DNA of 64,000 bases from an uncultured Eubacteriales bacterium (GTDB lineage Bacteria; Bacillota; Clostridia; Christensenellales; CAG-138), in assembly GCA_900549955.1 (NCBI GenBank), contig URQH01000007.1, positions 1 through 64,000 on the forward strand, in the 5' to 3' direction. Made by a program: the position numbers and the translations under genes. Of the stretch, positions 47,162-54,694 are shown one piece after another. Every line of letters begins with the position of its first letter. Position 1 is the stretch's first letter. The notes under the pieces were generated by a model. It saw only the letters and a program-made list of their open reading frames with translations. It ran no database searches and was not told the origin of the DNA.

Positions 47162-49018
47162 ATGAAAAACATGAAGAAAAAGATCGTATCTCTGTGGTTG
47201 CGCCGCGCGTTGCCCTGCCTGCTGGCCCTCGTGCTTGCGCTGGGCAGCGCCGGCTGCGCCTGCACGGCGGCGATGTTCGCTACAGTGGCCGACGGCGTGC
47301 GTGCGCTCGTATCCGGCGACCTGAGCGGGTCGTCCACGCCTGCGGCGCCGGGAGAGGACGCACCCAAACCACCGGCGCAGCTGCCGGAGCCGCCGCTGCC
47401 ACAGAAGTCCGAGTCGCACGAGAACATTCCGTTTTCGGAGATGGCGTACGTGCGGCCGGACACCGATGCGCTGGCCGATCTGCTCGCCGGGCTGCTGGCG
47501 GACGCGCAGGGCACGGCGGACAGCAAACGGCTGCTCGACCGGTATGACGAGGTGCTGGCCCGCTTTAACGAGGCGGACTCGCAGCTGTCGTTGTGCTATG
47601 TGTACTATGCGCACGACGTGACGGACACCTATTATCAGGAGGAGTACGCCTGGCTGCAGACGGAATTGAATGCGCTCGACCTTGCCATGTCGGATGTCTC
47701 GCTCGCGCTGCTCGAGCGGGATGAGGCCGCCGCGCGCGCCCGCTGGGGCGACGAATATGCCGATGCAGTGCTGGCCAACGCGGCGCTCAACGACGAGGAG
47801 ATCCAGCCGCTGCTCGAGCAGGAGCAGGCGCTCGTCCAGTCGTACGACGAGCTGCTCGCCTCGTTTGTCCTGCGGGAGGACGGGCGCACCTATACCATGG
47901 AGCAGATTGCCGAGGTGGCGGCGCAGGACTATGACGAGTATGTCCGCCTGTACGACGCGTACACCACCGTGCTGAATGAGGAAGCCGGGCAGATCTACCT
48001 CAAGCTGCTGCGCCTGCGCAACGAGATGGCCGGCAAGCTGGGCTATGGCAGCTATGCCGCATACATGTACGATTGTTACGGGCGGGACTATACCGTGACG
48101 GATGCGCGCGCGTTCCACACGGCGGTGAAGGAGTATCTCGTACCGGCCTACTGGCAGCTGGTCATGCGCGCGGCGCTCCAGGACGAGGCGCTGCCGGACG
48201 GATCGTTCGCCCTGGAACCGTATCTGGAAGAGCTGCGCGCGGCGGCGGCGGACTTTTCGCCATTGCTGCTCGAGGCGCTCGACTACATGCTGACAAACGG
48301 GCTGTACGACTTTGAGGACAACGACAACAAGATGCAGTCCAGCTTTACGACCTATTTTTCGTCCTATAACGCGCCGTTCATGTTTACGGCGTGGGAGGGC
48401 TCGCATTACAATACCCGCACGGTCATCCACGAGCTCGGGCACTATGCCAACTACTATCACAACCCCGCCGTGGGCTGGAGCGTGGCGGACCCGCTCGACC
48501 TTGCGGAGGTGGATTCCCAGGGGTTGGAGATGCTCATGATTCCGTATTACTCGGCGTTCTATGGCGAGGCGGCGGGGACGGCGGAGCTGGAGCAGATGGT
48601 AGAGGCGGTCTATGCGGTGATCAGCGGCTGCATGGAGGATGAGCTGCAGCAGGAAGCATATGCCAACCCGGGCATGACGCTCGAGGAGTTGAACGCCGTC
48701 TATCTGCGCCTGGCCGAGGAATACGGGTTTGTGGACCTGTACGGCTATATTGGCACCGAGTGGACCCTGATCCCGCACACGTTCCAGACCCCGATGTACT
48801 ATATCAGCTATGCCACGAGCATGGTGCCGGCGCTTGAGCTGTGGGAGCTGTCGCGCACCGATGAGGCCGCGGCGCGGTCGGCCTACTGGTCGATCCTGCA
48901 ACGCGATGCCTATGCGCAGTTCCGGGAGACGGTTCAGGCGAACGGCCTGGCCGACCCGCTGTCTCCGGATACGATACGGCACCTGGCGCAGGTGCTGGAA
49001 GAGACATATGGGTTCTGA
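47162..49018 (+). CDS. M3 family metallopeptidase lipoprotein (oligoendopeptidase-like)
   Basis: Large extracellular peptidase, 618 aa. A signal peptide with lipobox LGSAGC leads to an acidic Pro/Ala linker. The catalytic region has RTVIHELGHYANYY (the HExxH zinc motif, about 420-433) and LAEVDSQGLEMLMIPYYSAF, supplying the third ligand Glu, as in M3/PepF-type enzymes. The helical N-terminal region (about 90-400) forms the usual substrate channel. Most M3 oligoendopeptidases are cytoplasmic, so a lipoprotein form is less common. No Shine-Dalgarno is seen, and the -10 box sits right before the ATG. The gene overlaps the next one by 11 bp. Probably digests short peptides outside the cell. Confidence 0.9.
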   Translation: MKNMKKKIVSLWLRRALPCLLALVLALGSAGCACTAAMFATVADGVRALVSGDLSGSSTPAAPGEDAPKPPAQLPEPPLPQKSESHENIPFSEMAYVRPDTDALADLLAGLLADAQGTADSKRLLDRYDEVLARFNEADSQLSLCYVYYAHDVTDTYYQEEYAWLQTELNALDLAMSDVSLALLERDEAAARARWGDEYADAVLANAALNDEEIQPLLEQEQALVQSYDELLASFVLREDGRTYTMEQIAEVAAQDYDEYVRLYDAYTTVLNEEAGQIYLKLLRLRNEMAGKLGYGSYAAYMYDCYGRDYTVTDARAFHTAVKEYLVPAYWQLVMRAALQDEALPDGSFALEPYLEELRAAAADFSPLLLEALDYMLTNGLYDFEDNDNKMQSSFTTYFSSYNAPFMFTAWEGSHYNTRTVIHELGHYANYYHNPAVGWSVADPLDLAEVDSQGLEMLMIPYYSAFYGEAAGTAELEQMVEAVYAVISGCMEDELQQEAYANPGMTLEELNAVYLRLAEEYGFVDLYGYIGTEWTLIPHTFQTPMYYISYATSMVPALELWELSRTDEAAARSAYWSILQRDAYAQFRETVQANGLADPLSPDTIRHLAQVLEETYGF

Positions 49019-49784
49019 ACGGCTGGGGCGATGGCTGTCGGTTGCGCGCAGCTGCCCGGTCTGCGGCGCGCCGTGCGCGCCGCTTCGGCGGCGCTGCCCG
49101 GCCTGCGGGTTTGCAAAACGTCTTTCCATGGGAGAGGCGGCGTTCGCCGCCGGCACGCTGCTGCTGGAGCGGTACGCCGTGGGCGGCCCGGCGGTGCCGC
49201 CGCACATCGGTACGGGCGCGGTATGCTGGGGGTATGACCGGCTGGAGCGCCGCCGCGTGTGGCTCGCGGCATATGTTGTGCCGCCCGAGGCGCGCGGCGC
49301 GTATCTGGCGCGCTTTGCAGCGCTCGCGGGGCTGGAGGGTTGCGCTGCCGTGGCGGTGCCGTCCGCGCTCGTAGCGGCGGGGGATCTGCTGGTGGCGGTG
49401 ACCCCGGCGCCGGTGGACACGCTCGTGGCCGCGCGCGAACCGATGGGGGATGCGCCGCTCCAGGCGCTGCTGCAGCGCCTGACCGACGCGCTGCTCGTGC
49501 TGCACAGCCTGGACGGGCAGATGGGCGGGAGCGCCGCCATACACGGCGCGCCGTCCATGGACATGTTCTGGCGCATGCCGGGGGGCGAAGTGCGGCTGTT
49601 TGTGCCGCCCGTGCCGGTGCAGGGGCGGCCGACCGACGATATCTGCGGGTTCGGCAGCGCGCTTACGGTTTGGAACCGCGGCGGCGCCGCGCTGTCCCCG
49701 GCGCTTCTCGCCGTGCTGGAGAGGATGTGCGCGGGTGGATATGCTTCGGTGCTGGAGATCAAGCACGAGCTCAACTGCCTGTAG
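49008..49784 (+). CDS. Zinc-ribbon protein with degenerate Ser/Thr kinase-like domain
   Basis: A 258-aa protein with an N-terminal zinc ribbon (CPVCG ... CPACG, about 15-34) followed by a region that aligns with zinc-ribbon Ser/Thr kinases: GTLLLERYAVGG resembles the GT.L.GRY opening, and VCWGYDRLERRRVWLAAYVV the YL..D....R.VAIKEY strand. However, there is no glycine loop, no ATP-binding Lys, the HRD position reads HGAPSMDMF and the DFG position reads RLFVPPV. It should not phosphorylate. The start ATG at 49008 overlaps the M3 peptidase stop by 11 bp with GGAAGAG upstream, so translation is coupled. Kinase-like ancestry is my inference from pattern only. Confidence 0.55.
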   Translation: MGSERLGRWLSVARSCPVCGAPCAPLRRRCPACGFAKRLSMGEAAFAAGTLLLERYAVGGPAVPPHIGTGAVCWGYDRLERRRVWLAAYVVPPEARGAYLARFAALAGLEGCAAVAVPSALVAAGDLLVAVTPAPVDTLVAAREPMGDAPLQALLQRLTDALLVLHSLDGQMGGSAAIHGAPSMDMFWRMPGGEVRLFVPPVPVQGRPTDDICGFGSALTVWNRGGAALSPALLAVLERMCAGGYASVLEIKHELNCL

Positions 49785-49853
49785 CGCGGCGGGCGCTGTT
49801 GCACCGAGACACCGGAAAATCGCCCCAATATAGCATTTTTTTGCCGGACCCAC

Positions 49854-49883
49854 TCGACAAAATGTCACTGGACGGAGTATACT
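49854..49883 (+). promoter_or_regulatory. Promoter of the frameshifted membrane gene
   Basis: -35 TCGACA (49854-49859), 18-bp spacer, -10 TATACT (49878-49883), about 80 bp before the GTG at 49964. Confidence 0.65.
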
Positions 49884-49963
49884 GTTTAACACATTCTCAC
49901 AGAAGAAAATTGGATGAGATTCCGGCGGCAGGATGCCGGCAGGGGGAAACGAGGGGGGATTCT

Positions 49964-50639
49964 GTGCGCACATTTTTACTGCAATCCTGTTCGACGCTGG
50001 TGTTTGTCATGGCCGCGGCCAACCTGCTGTTTGCCGTGCTGCTGTTGCGGCAGTTTGCCAGGAAGCGGTCTCTGCATGGGGCTGATCGCCGTGGGCCTGT
50101 GCTATGACGCGCTGGTCATCTCGTTGGGCGGCGTGCTGGAGGGGCCTGTGCTGGCCACGCTCAGCCAGCTGCGCTTTGTGAGCCATGGCGGGCTCATCCC
50201 GTTGCTCTTCCCGATTTGCGCCTATGCGCTGCGCCCGAACCGGCCGGTGGTGACGGGCGTGTGGATCTTCACCGGGCTGGTCATCGCGGCGGGCGTGGCG
50301 GAGGGCTTTGCCACGGTGCTGGAGCTGTCCGAAATTGGCGGCATCACGCGGTACGTGTCGGCGGAGACGACGCCTGCGTGGGCGGATACGGTCAGTTCGC
50401 TGCTCTCCTATGGGACGGTAGTGCCGCTGATCGTTTGCGGCGTGATCGTCTGGATCCGGGACAAGACGCCCCATCTGTTCCTGTCCGGCTTTCTCATGTT
50501 TGCCTTTTCCGCGCTGGGGCCGGCGACCGGCAATTTTGACCTGATCTTCTTCATCAGCATGGTGGGCGAGGTCTTTATGGTGCTGTTCTTCTATCTATAC
50601 GCAAGGGGCCTGGAGCCGAGGCGCGCACAGACGGCGTAA
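49964..50639 (+). pseudogene. Multi-pass membrane protein, frame interrupted at a G run
   Basis: A GTG at 49964 preceded by GAGGGGGG opens a frame that reads as an N-terminal membrane helix (TLVFVMAAANLLFAVLLLRQ) and then RKRSLHG, but stops soon after. The continuation, GLIAVGLCYDALVISLGG and four or five further helices, is in the next frame to the stop at 50639. The switch lies at GGGG (50078-50081); with three Gs instead of four the two parts join as one protein of about 224 aa with six or seven helices. The family is not recognised. Either the gene is inactivated, the base is a sequencing error, or the G run allows phase variation or slippage. The promoter and ribosome site are intact. 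Confidence 0.7.
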
Positions 50640-50684
50640 GCCGCACTGGCGCAACACGCCTTGCAATGGGGCATGGGGGACGCG

Positions 50685-51059
50685 ATGGCAGACGACATCC
50701 AACAACAACTGGAGCTCTTTGGCGTTTCGCCCGGCAGCCGTGTCGGCGCCCAGGTGCATTGCGTGCTGGAACAGCTGTTGCAGGGGCCGGTGCCGCCGAG
50801 CCTGTCCGGCGTGTACGAGACGACGGCGCGCCGGTTTGGCGTGCGCACGGCGCGCGTGGAGCGGAATGTGCGCAAAACGGTGATCTGCCTCTGGGAACGG
50901 ACGGACGCGGCCCTGCTGCACGAGCTGATGCCGTGGCATGCGGGAGAGGAGCCGCCCGGCAGTCGCGAGTTTTTGTGCGCGCTGGCAGCGCGCCTGCGCA
51001 TCGCCCGCGCGGAACGCGCTTATCATGAACGGCTACTTTGCCGGAAAAAAGAAGAGTGA
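50685..51059 (+). CDS. Stand-alone Spo0A C-terminal-like DNA-binding protein
   Basis: A 124-aa protein resembling the DNA-binding domain of Spo0A without its receiver domain. LELFGVSPGSRVGAQVHCVL corresponds to LHE.GVP.H.KGY.YLR, and VYETTARRFGVRTARVERNV with CLWERTD corresponds to LY..VA..F..T..RVERAIR...E.AW.R. The C-terminal 40 residues are an extra helical, Arg-rich segment. Possible starts are TTG 50661, ATG 50673 and ATG 50685; a GGGGGA lies just before the last. It follows the frameshifted membrane gene by 45 bp. Lacking a phosphorylation domain it would bind DNA constitutively or be controlled by amount. Whether it recognises 0A boxes is unknown. Confidence 0.65.
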   Translation: MADDIQQQLELFGVSPGSRVGAQVHCVLEQLLQGPVPPSLSGVYETTARRFGVRTARVERNVRKTVICLWERTDAALLHELMPWHAGEEPPGSREFLCALAARLRIARAERAYHERLLCRKKEE

Positions 51060-51108
51060 GGCGCATTGTGACGGCGCCCGCTCTGCGCGACCGCAGAACG
51101 TGGGAGAC

Positions 51109-51150
51109 CAAAACGGCCCTGTATGGCAAACGCCATACAGGGCCGTTTTT
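51109..51150. terminator. Bidirectional terminator between the Spo0A-like gene and pfkA
   Basis: Long perfect stem AAAACGGCCCTGTATGGC / GCCATACAGGGCCGTTTT with a 4-nt loop and T-runs on both strands. Confidence 0.95.
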
Positions 51151-51188
51151 CCGGCGGGAGATCGGCCGGGGCTGTGCCCGTGCCCGCG

Positions 51189-52166
51189 TCAGATGGAGAT
51201 GTCCTGCGACACGCGGTACATATAACTGTCCAGGTCCTTTTTCATCTGCAGCGCCTCGTCAATCGGCGTGCAGACCAGCTGCGAATTGCGATAACACACG
51301 ACCTCGTTTCCGCCGCCCGCCACGAGCCGCTCAATGGCAAAGTGCCCCATGCGAGAGGCCATCACGCGGTCGCGCGCCGTCGGGCTGCCGCCGCGCTGCA
51401 CGTGCCCGATGATCGTCACACGCGTGTCCAGACCCAGCTCTTCCTCGATGCGGTGGGCGATGCCGAAGGTGTCGCCCACGCCTTCCGCCACAATGATCAG
51501 GTGGTGGTGCTTGCCGCGGTATTTGCCTTCGCGGATGTGCTCTGCCACGTCGCGGTCAAAATCAAACGGTTTTTCCGGGATCAGGATGGCGGTTGCGCCG
51601 ACGGAAAGCCCGACATAGACGGCCAAATGACCCGCGTGACGGCCCATGACCTCCACGACGGAGGTGCGCTCGTGCGACTGCATGGTGTCCGCCAGCTTGT
51701 CGATGGCCTGGATGGCGGTGTTGGCTGCGGTGTCGAACCCGATGGAATAGTGCGTGCAGCCGATGTCGTTGTCGATCGTGCCGGGGATGCCAATGGTGTT
51801 GACGCCGGCAGCCGAAAGTTTGCCGGCTCCGCGGAACGTGCCGTCGCCGCCAATGGCCACGATGCCGTCCAGACCGAGATAACGGCAGGCACTGACGGCC
51901 TTTTGCAGCCCCTCTTCCGTTTTGAATTCTTCACAGCGCGCGGTGTACAGGATTGTGCCGCCGTGCGACGTGATGCCGTTGACGGCGCGCGCGTCAAGCT
52001 CGACCACATCAGAATGGATCAGGCCATTGTAGCCACGGTGGATACCGATGGGCGTGATGCCGTGGAGTACGCACGTGCGGGCGGCGGCGCGAATGGCGGC
52101 GTTCATGCCCGGAGCGTCGCCGCCGCTGGTGAGGATACCGATTCTGGAAAGTTTTGCTTTCATCAT
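51189..52166 (-). CDS. pfkA: ATP-dependent 6-phosphofructokinase
   Basis: Key glycolytic kinase, 325 aa. The N-terminal RIGILTSGGDAPGMNAAIRA, DGIVAIGGDGTFRGAGKLSA, PGTIDNDIGCTHYSIGFDTA (the catalytic Asp in TIDND) and GRHAGHLAVY are typical of the bacterial ATP-PFK. The Gly after GGDG (GGDGTF) favours ATP over pyrophosphate as donor. GGAAGGAAG precedes the ATG at 52166; the next codon is also ATG. A promoter lies about 45 bp upstream and a strong terminator follows. It normally stands with pyk; here it is alone, beside the catabolic operon that is read in the opposite direction. Confidence 0.97.
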   Translation of the reverse strand: MMKAKLSRIGILTSGGDAPGMNAAIRAAARTCVLHGITPIGIHRGYNGLIHSDVVELDARAVNGITSHGGTILYTARCEEFKTEEGLQKAVSACRYLGLDGIVAIGGDGTFRGAGKLSAAGVNTIGIPGTIDNDIGCTHYSIGFDTAANTAIQAIDKLADTMQSHERTSVVEVMGRHAGHLAVYVGLSVGATAILIPEKPFDFDRDVAEHIREGKYRGKHHHLIIVAEGVGDTFGIAHRIEEELGLDTRVTIIGHVQRGGSPTARDRVMASRMGHFAIERLVAGGGNEVVCYRNSQLVCTPIDEALQMKKDLDSYMYRVSQDISI

Positions 52167-52210
52167 GTAGACTTCCTTCCCCAAGATACTGCCAAACAGC
52201 TTGCTATTTT

Positions 52211-52239
52211 ATTATACTATAATTGCTGGCGCAACGCAA
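52211..52239 (-). promoter_or_regulatory. pfkA promoter
   Basis: Reverse strand: -35 TTGCGT (52239-52234), 17-bp spacer, -10 TATAAT (52216-52211), about 45 bp upstream of pfkA. Confidence 0.8.
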
Positions 52240-52643
52240 TTGAGCGAAATATATTGGGGGACAGATTTTTACACCGTAATCCATGGCGTCGGGCGGAAAG
52301 AAAGGGATGCCGTCACGCTGCAACTTGCCCTGCATATCCGAGGGAAAACCAGCAAAAACGAGCTAAAAATGAAAGTATCTTTTTATCGAATTGCAAAAAT
52401 TCTTTTAGGATTAAACAAAGAAACGGAAAGCCGGTGAAAATCTGCACCAAAGAAAAACTGCAACCGTGGGGAAGAGCGCTGCGGAAAATATATGATATTT
52501 TGCAAAACTGCCGCAAAACAGACGGTTTTTTGATCTGTTTTGTCTACAAAACTGTTTGAACGGCGCAAAACAGGCTGATCAGATGCAAAAATGGCGCCGA
52601 AAAAAATTTTTTGTGGCAGGGTCAAAATTCTGCAAGAAGCCTA
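52240..52643 (+). other. AT-rich control region upstream of the catabolic operon, no supported gene
   Basis: This stretch is much richer in A and T than its surroundings and contains no credible gene; an open frame at 52201-52437 has no ribosome site. It holds a 7-bp dyad AAAATAT-ATG-ATATTTT (52485-52501) and several short A-tracts. Its position between the divergent pfkA and catabolic operon promoters suggests a regulatory role. Confidence 0.6.
52503..52573 (+). repeat. Five copies of CAAAAC(A/T)G in near-helical phase
   Basis: Copies at 52503-52510, 52514-52521, 52535-52542 (inverted), 52547-52554 and 52566-52573. Start offsets are 0, 11, 32, 44 and 63 bp, all close to multiples of 10.5 bp. 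The array ends about 70 bp before the -35 box of the catabolic operon. It may be a multi-site operator, or phased A-tracts that bend the DNA. Confidence 0.6.
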
Positions 52644-52672
52644 TAGACAAAGATTCATTTTCGAGTTACAAT
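52644..52672 (+). promoter_or_regulatory. Promoter of the catabolic operon
   Basis: -35 TAGACA (52644-52649), 17-bp spacer, -10 TACAAT (52667-52672). Predicted start near 52680, leader about 57 nt with AAGGAGG before the first gene. Confidence 0.7.
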
Positions 52673-52736
52673 ACAAATGGAGCCGCAACAGGGCGGTATC
52701 ATCAACAAAGCATTTCTTTGAAGGAGGCACACACAA

Positions 52737-53417
52737 ATGGGTAAGTATGACATCATTGTAGACGAAATGGAAGCGAAACTTCGTCCGCCGACGATTGGCC
52801 TGAAGCCTTATGAGCCGAAGGTGATCCCGCTGACGACCGGTGAGGACATGCTCGTGCGTGAAGCGACCGACGAAGAGATCGAGATGATCATCGAAGGCAT
52901 CCGCCCGCTGCTGGACCATCCGAAGGATTTCTACGACATCGTGTCCGCCCGCATCATCGCCGAGGGCCTCGGCATGCTCCGCAAGCGCGTGCAGGATGAG
53001 TACTTCTTCGTTGGCGCCGTGAACGGTGAGATCGCCGGTATCGTCAACGGCCGCCTGGTCAACGAGAAGATCGGTATGTCCTACCACACCATGACGCTCA
53101 AGCGCGGCGCGCGCGTCGGTGCGCAGCTGTTCGCGGCGAAGATGGAGTACCACTTCGACTTCATGAACCAGGACGAAGTCTGGATCGTTGCAGAGTCTCC
53201 GAACGGCTTCAAGCGCTGGATGATCGAGTATGAGCTGGAAGACCGCTTCCAGTGCCCGCATGAGCTGGGCGGCGTGCCCACCTTCGTGCTCACCCGCGCG
53301 CTGTGGGAGAAGCATAAGGCCAACAAGAACGTCGGTATCCGTCCGGCCGCCGAGCTCTTCCCCGAGGTCGTCGAGGCGAACAAGGTTCTCCATATGCCGG
53401 CCAAGCTGAACGTCTGA
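52737..53417 (+). CDS. GNAT-fold-like protein, first gene of the catabolic operon
   Basis: A 226-aa cytoplasmic protein. Its middle part reads like a GNAT acyltransferase: a strand YFFVGAVNGEIAGIVNGRLV, then LKRGARVGAQLFAAKMEYHF where the acyl-CoA pyrophosphate loop (R/QxxGxG/A) would lie, and VWIVAESPNGFKRWMIEYELE, like the VxxxNxxAxxLYexxGF strand-helix. The first 75 residues are unlike known GNATs. AAGGAGG precedes the ATG at 52737. Codon use is uniform and strongly GC-ended, as in the genes that follow. It may acylate, or bind, an intermediate of the pathway. The assignment is by pattern only; no named family is recognised. Confidence 0.55.
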   Translation: MGKYDIIVDEMEAKLRPPTIGLKPYEPKVIPLTTGEDMLVREATDEEIEMIIEGIRPLLDHPKDFYDIVSARIIAEGLGMLRKRVQDEYFFVGAVNGEIAGIVNGRLVNEKIGMSYHTMTLKRGARVGAQLFAAKMEYHFDFMNQDEVWIVAESPNGFKRWMIEYELEDRFQCPHELGGVPTFVLTRALWEKHKANKNVGIRPAAELFPEVVEANKVLHMPAKLNV

Positions 53418-53484
53418 TTGGACGCAAGCACACTGGAACAGATCTACGCTGATTGCAGATTGCAAGCAGAGAAAGGACGATAAC

Positions 53485-54681
53485 ATGCGCGAAGTAGGTA
53501 TTGTTGGCATTGGCCATACCAAGTTCGGCAAGTCGCCCGTTCCGTTTATCGACATGGCCTGCGACGCTGCGTTGCAGGCCATGGATGACGCGGGCGCGAA
53601 AACCGGCAGAAAGAACGTCATCGATCAGGTGTTCATCGGCACGATGGCTGCGGGCATGGTGCAGCGCATCAGCGGCCTGGCCTCCGCCGTGGTGGATACG
53701 CTGAACCTCCGCCCCGCGATGGCCGAGACCATCGAAAACGGCCCCGCTTCCGGCGCTTCCGCCGTCAAGCTCGGCTTCATGGCGATCGCCTCCGGCGTGT
53801 GCAACTGTGTGCTCGTGGTTGGCGCCGAGGGCATGCGCGCCGTGACCGGCTGGGAGGGCACGGACTTTGTGGCCACGATGCTCCATCCCGAAGCGGAGTA
53901 CAAATACGGCATCACGCTGCCGTCGTTTGCCGGCCTGTTCACCCGCCTGTGCATGGATAAGTACGGCGTCACCAGCCGCGACCTGTCCATCGTGTCCGTG
54001 AAGAACCACGCCAATGCGTGCCTGAACCCGAACGCCCACATCAAGGCGGTCGTAAAGCTGGAGCGCATTACGGACGAGCGCATCATCAATGCGACCAACC
54101 CGCTCGTGGCGGATCCGCTGCGCCAGTACGACATGTGCCCCGTCTCCGACGGCGCCGCCGCCGTGCTGCTCGTGGCCAAGGATAAGCAGGAAGAGCTGGG
54201 CTTTGGCGACAAGAAGTTCATCAAGATCGCGGGCGTCGGTTCCGCAACCGACACGCATGTGGTCGCCAACCGCGAGGTCCCCACGGATCTGCTGGCCGTC
54301 CGTCTGAGCGCCCAGATGGCGTACAAGATGGCGGGCGTCGGTCCCGAGGACATCGACGTGGCCGAGTTGCATGACGCGTTCCAGATCCTGGAGATCGCGG
54401 AGTCCGAGGAAGTCGGCCTCTTCCCGCGCGGCACCGGCCATCTGGCTGCGCGCGAGGGCAAGACCGAGATCCACGGCGAGATGCCGATCAACACCTCCGG
54501 CGGTCTGAAGGCCAAGGGCCATCCGCTGGGCGCGACGGGCGTCTCGCAGATCGTCGAGCTGGTCAAGCAGCTTCGCGGCGAGGCCGGCGAGCGTCAGGTG
54601 GAAGGCGCCAAGACCGCTCTGGCGATCAACTTCGGCGGTTTCGGCAACAACGTCGTGGCCACTATCCTGACCACGAAATAA
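53485..54681 (+). CDS. Thiolase-fold protein lacking the nucleophilic cysteine
   Basis: SCP2/archaeal-type thiolase superfamily member, 398 aa. It has REVGIVGIGHTKFGK at the N-terminus, VLVVGAEGM, the ELHDAFQILEIAESEE histidine region and the C-terminal NTSGGLKAKGHPLGATG motif. At the place of the usual nucleophile (VEAACASGG in relatives) this protein reads ENGPASGAS, with Pro87 instead of Cys. Normal thiolase or synthase chemistry is therefore unlikely. In steroid side-chain degradation, thiolase-like proteins without this Cys (Ltp2) work with DUF35 partners as retro-aldolases; a DUF35 gene follows here. A Shine-Dalgarno GAAAGGA precedes the ATG at 53485. Probably part of an acyl-CoA lyase or binding complex. 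Confidence 0.88.
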   Translation: MREVGIVGIGHTKFGKSPVPFIDMACDAALQAMDDAGAKTGRKNVIDQVFIGTMAAGMVQRISGLASAVVDTLNLRPAMAETIENGPASGASAVKLGFMAIASGVCNCVLVVGAEGMRAVTGWEGTDFVATMLHPEAEYKYGITLPSFAGLFTRLCMDKYGVTSRDLSIVSVKNHANACLNPNAHIKAVVKLERITDERIINATNPLVADPLRQYDMCPVSDGAAAVLLVAKDKQEELGFGDKKFIKIAGVGSATDTHVVANREVPTDLLAVRLSAQMAYKMAGVGPEDIDVAELHDAFQILEIAESEEVGLFPRGTGHLAAREGKTEIHGEMPINTSGGLKAKGHPLGATGVSQIVELVKQLRGEAGERQVEGAKTALAINFGGFGNNVVATILTTK

Positions 54682-54694
54682 GGAGGGCATGAAT

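Noticed and set aside
47144..49828. An 894-codon reverse-strand frame
   Set aside because: Antisense to the M3 peptidase and the zinc-ribbon gene, rich in Arg, Ser and Pro, with no recognisable domain.
52201..52437. 78-codon forward frame in the AT-rich control region
   Set aside because: It overlaps the pfkA promoter, has no Shine-Dalgarno and no family resemblance. The region is better read as regulatory.
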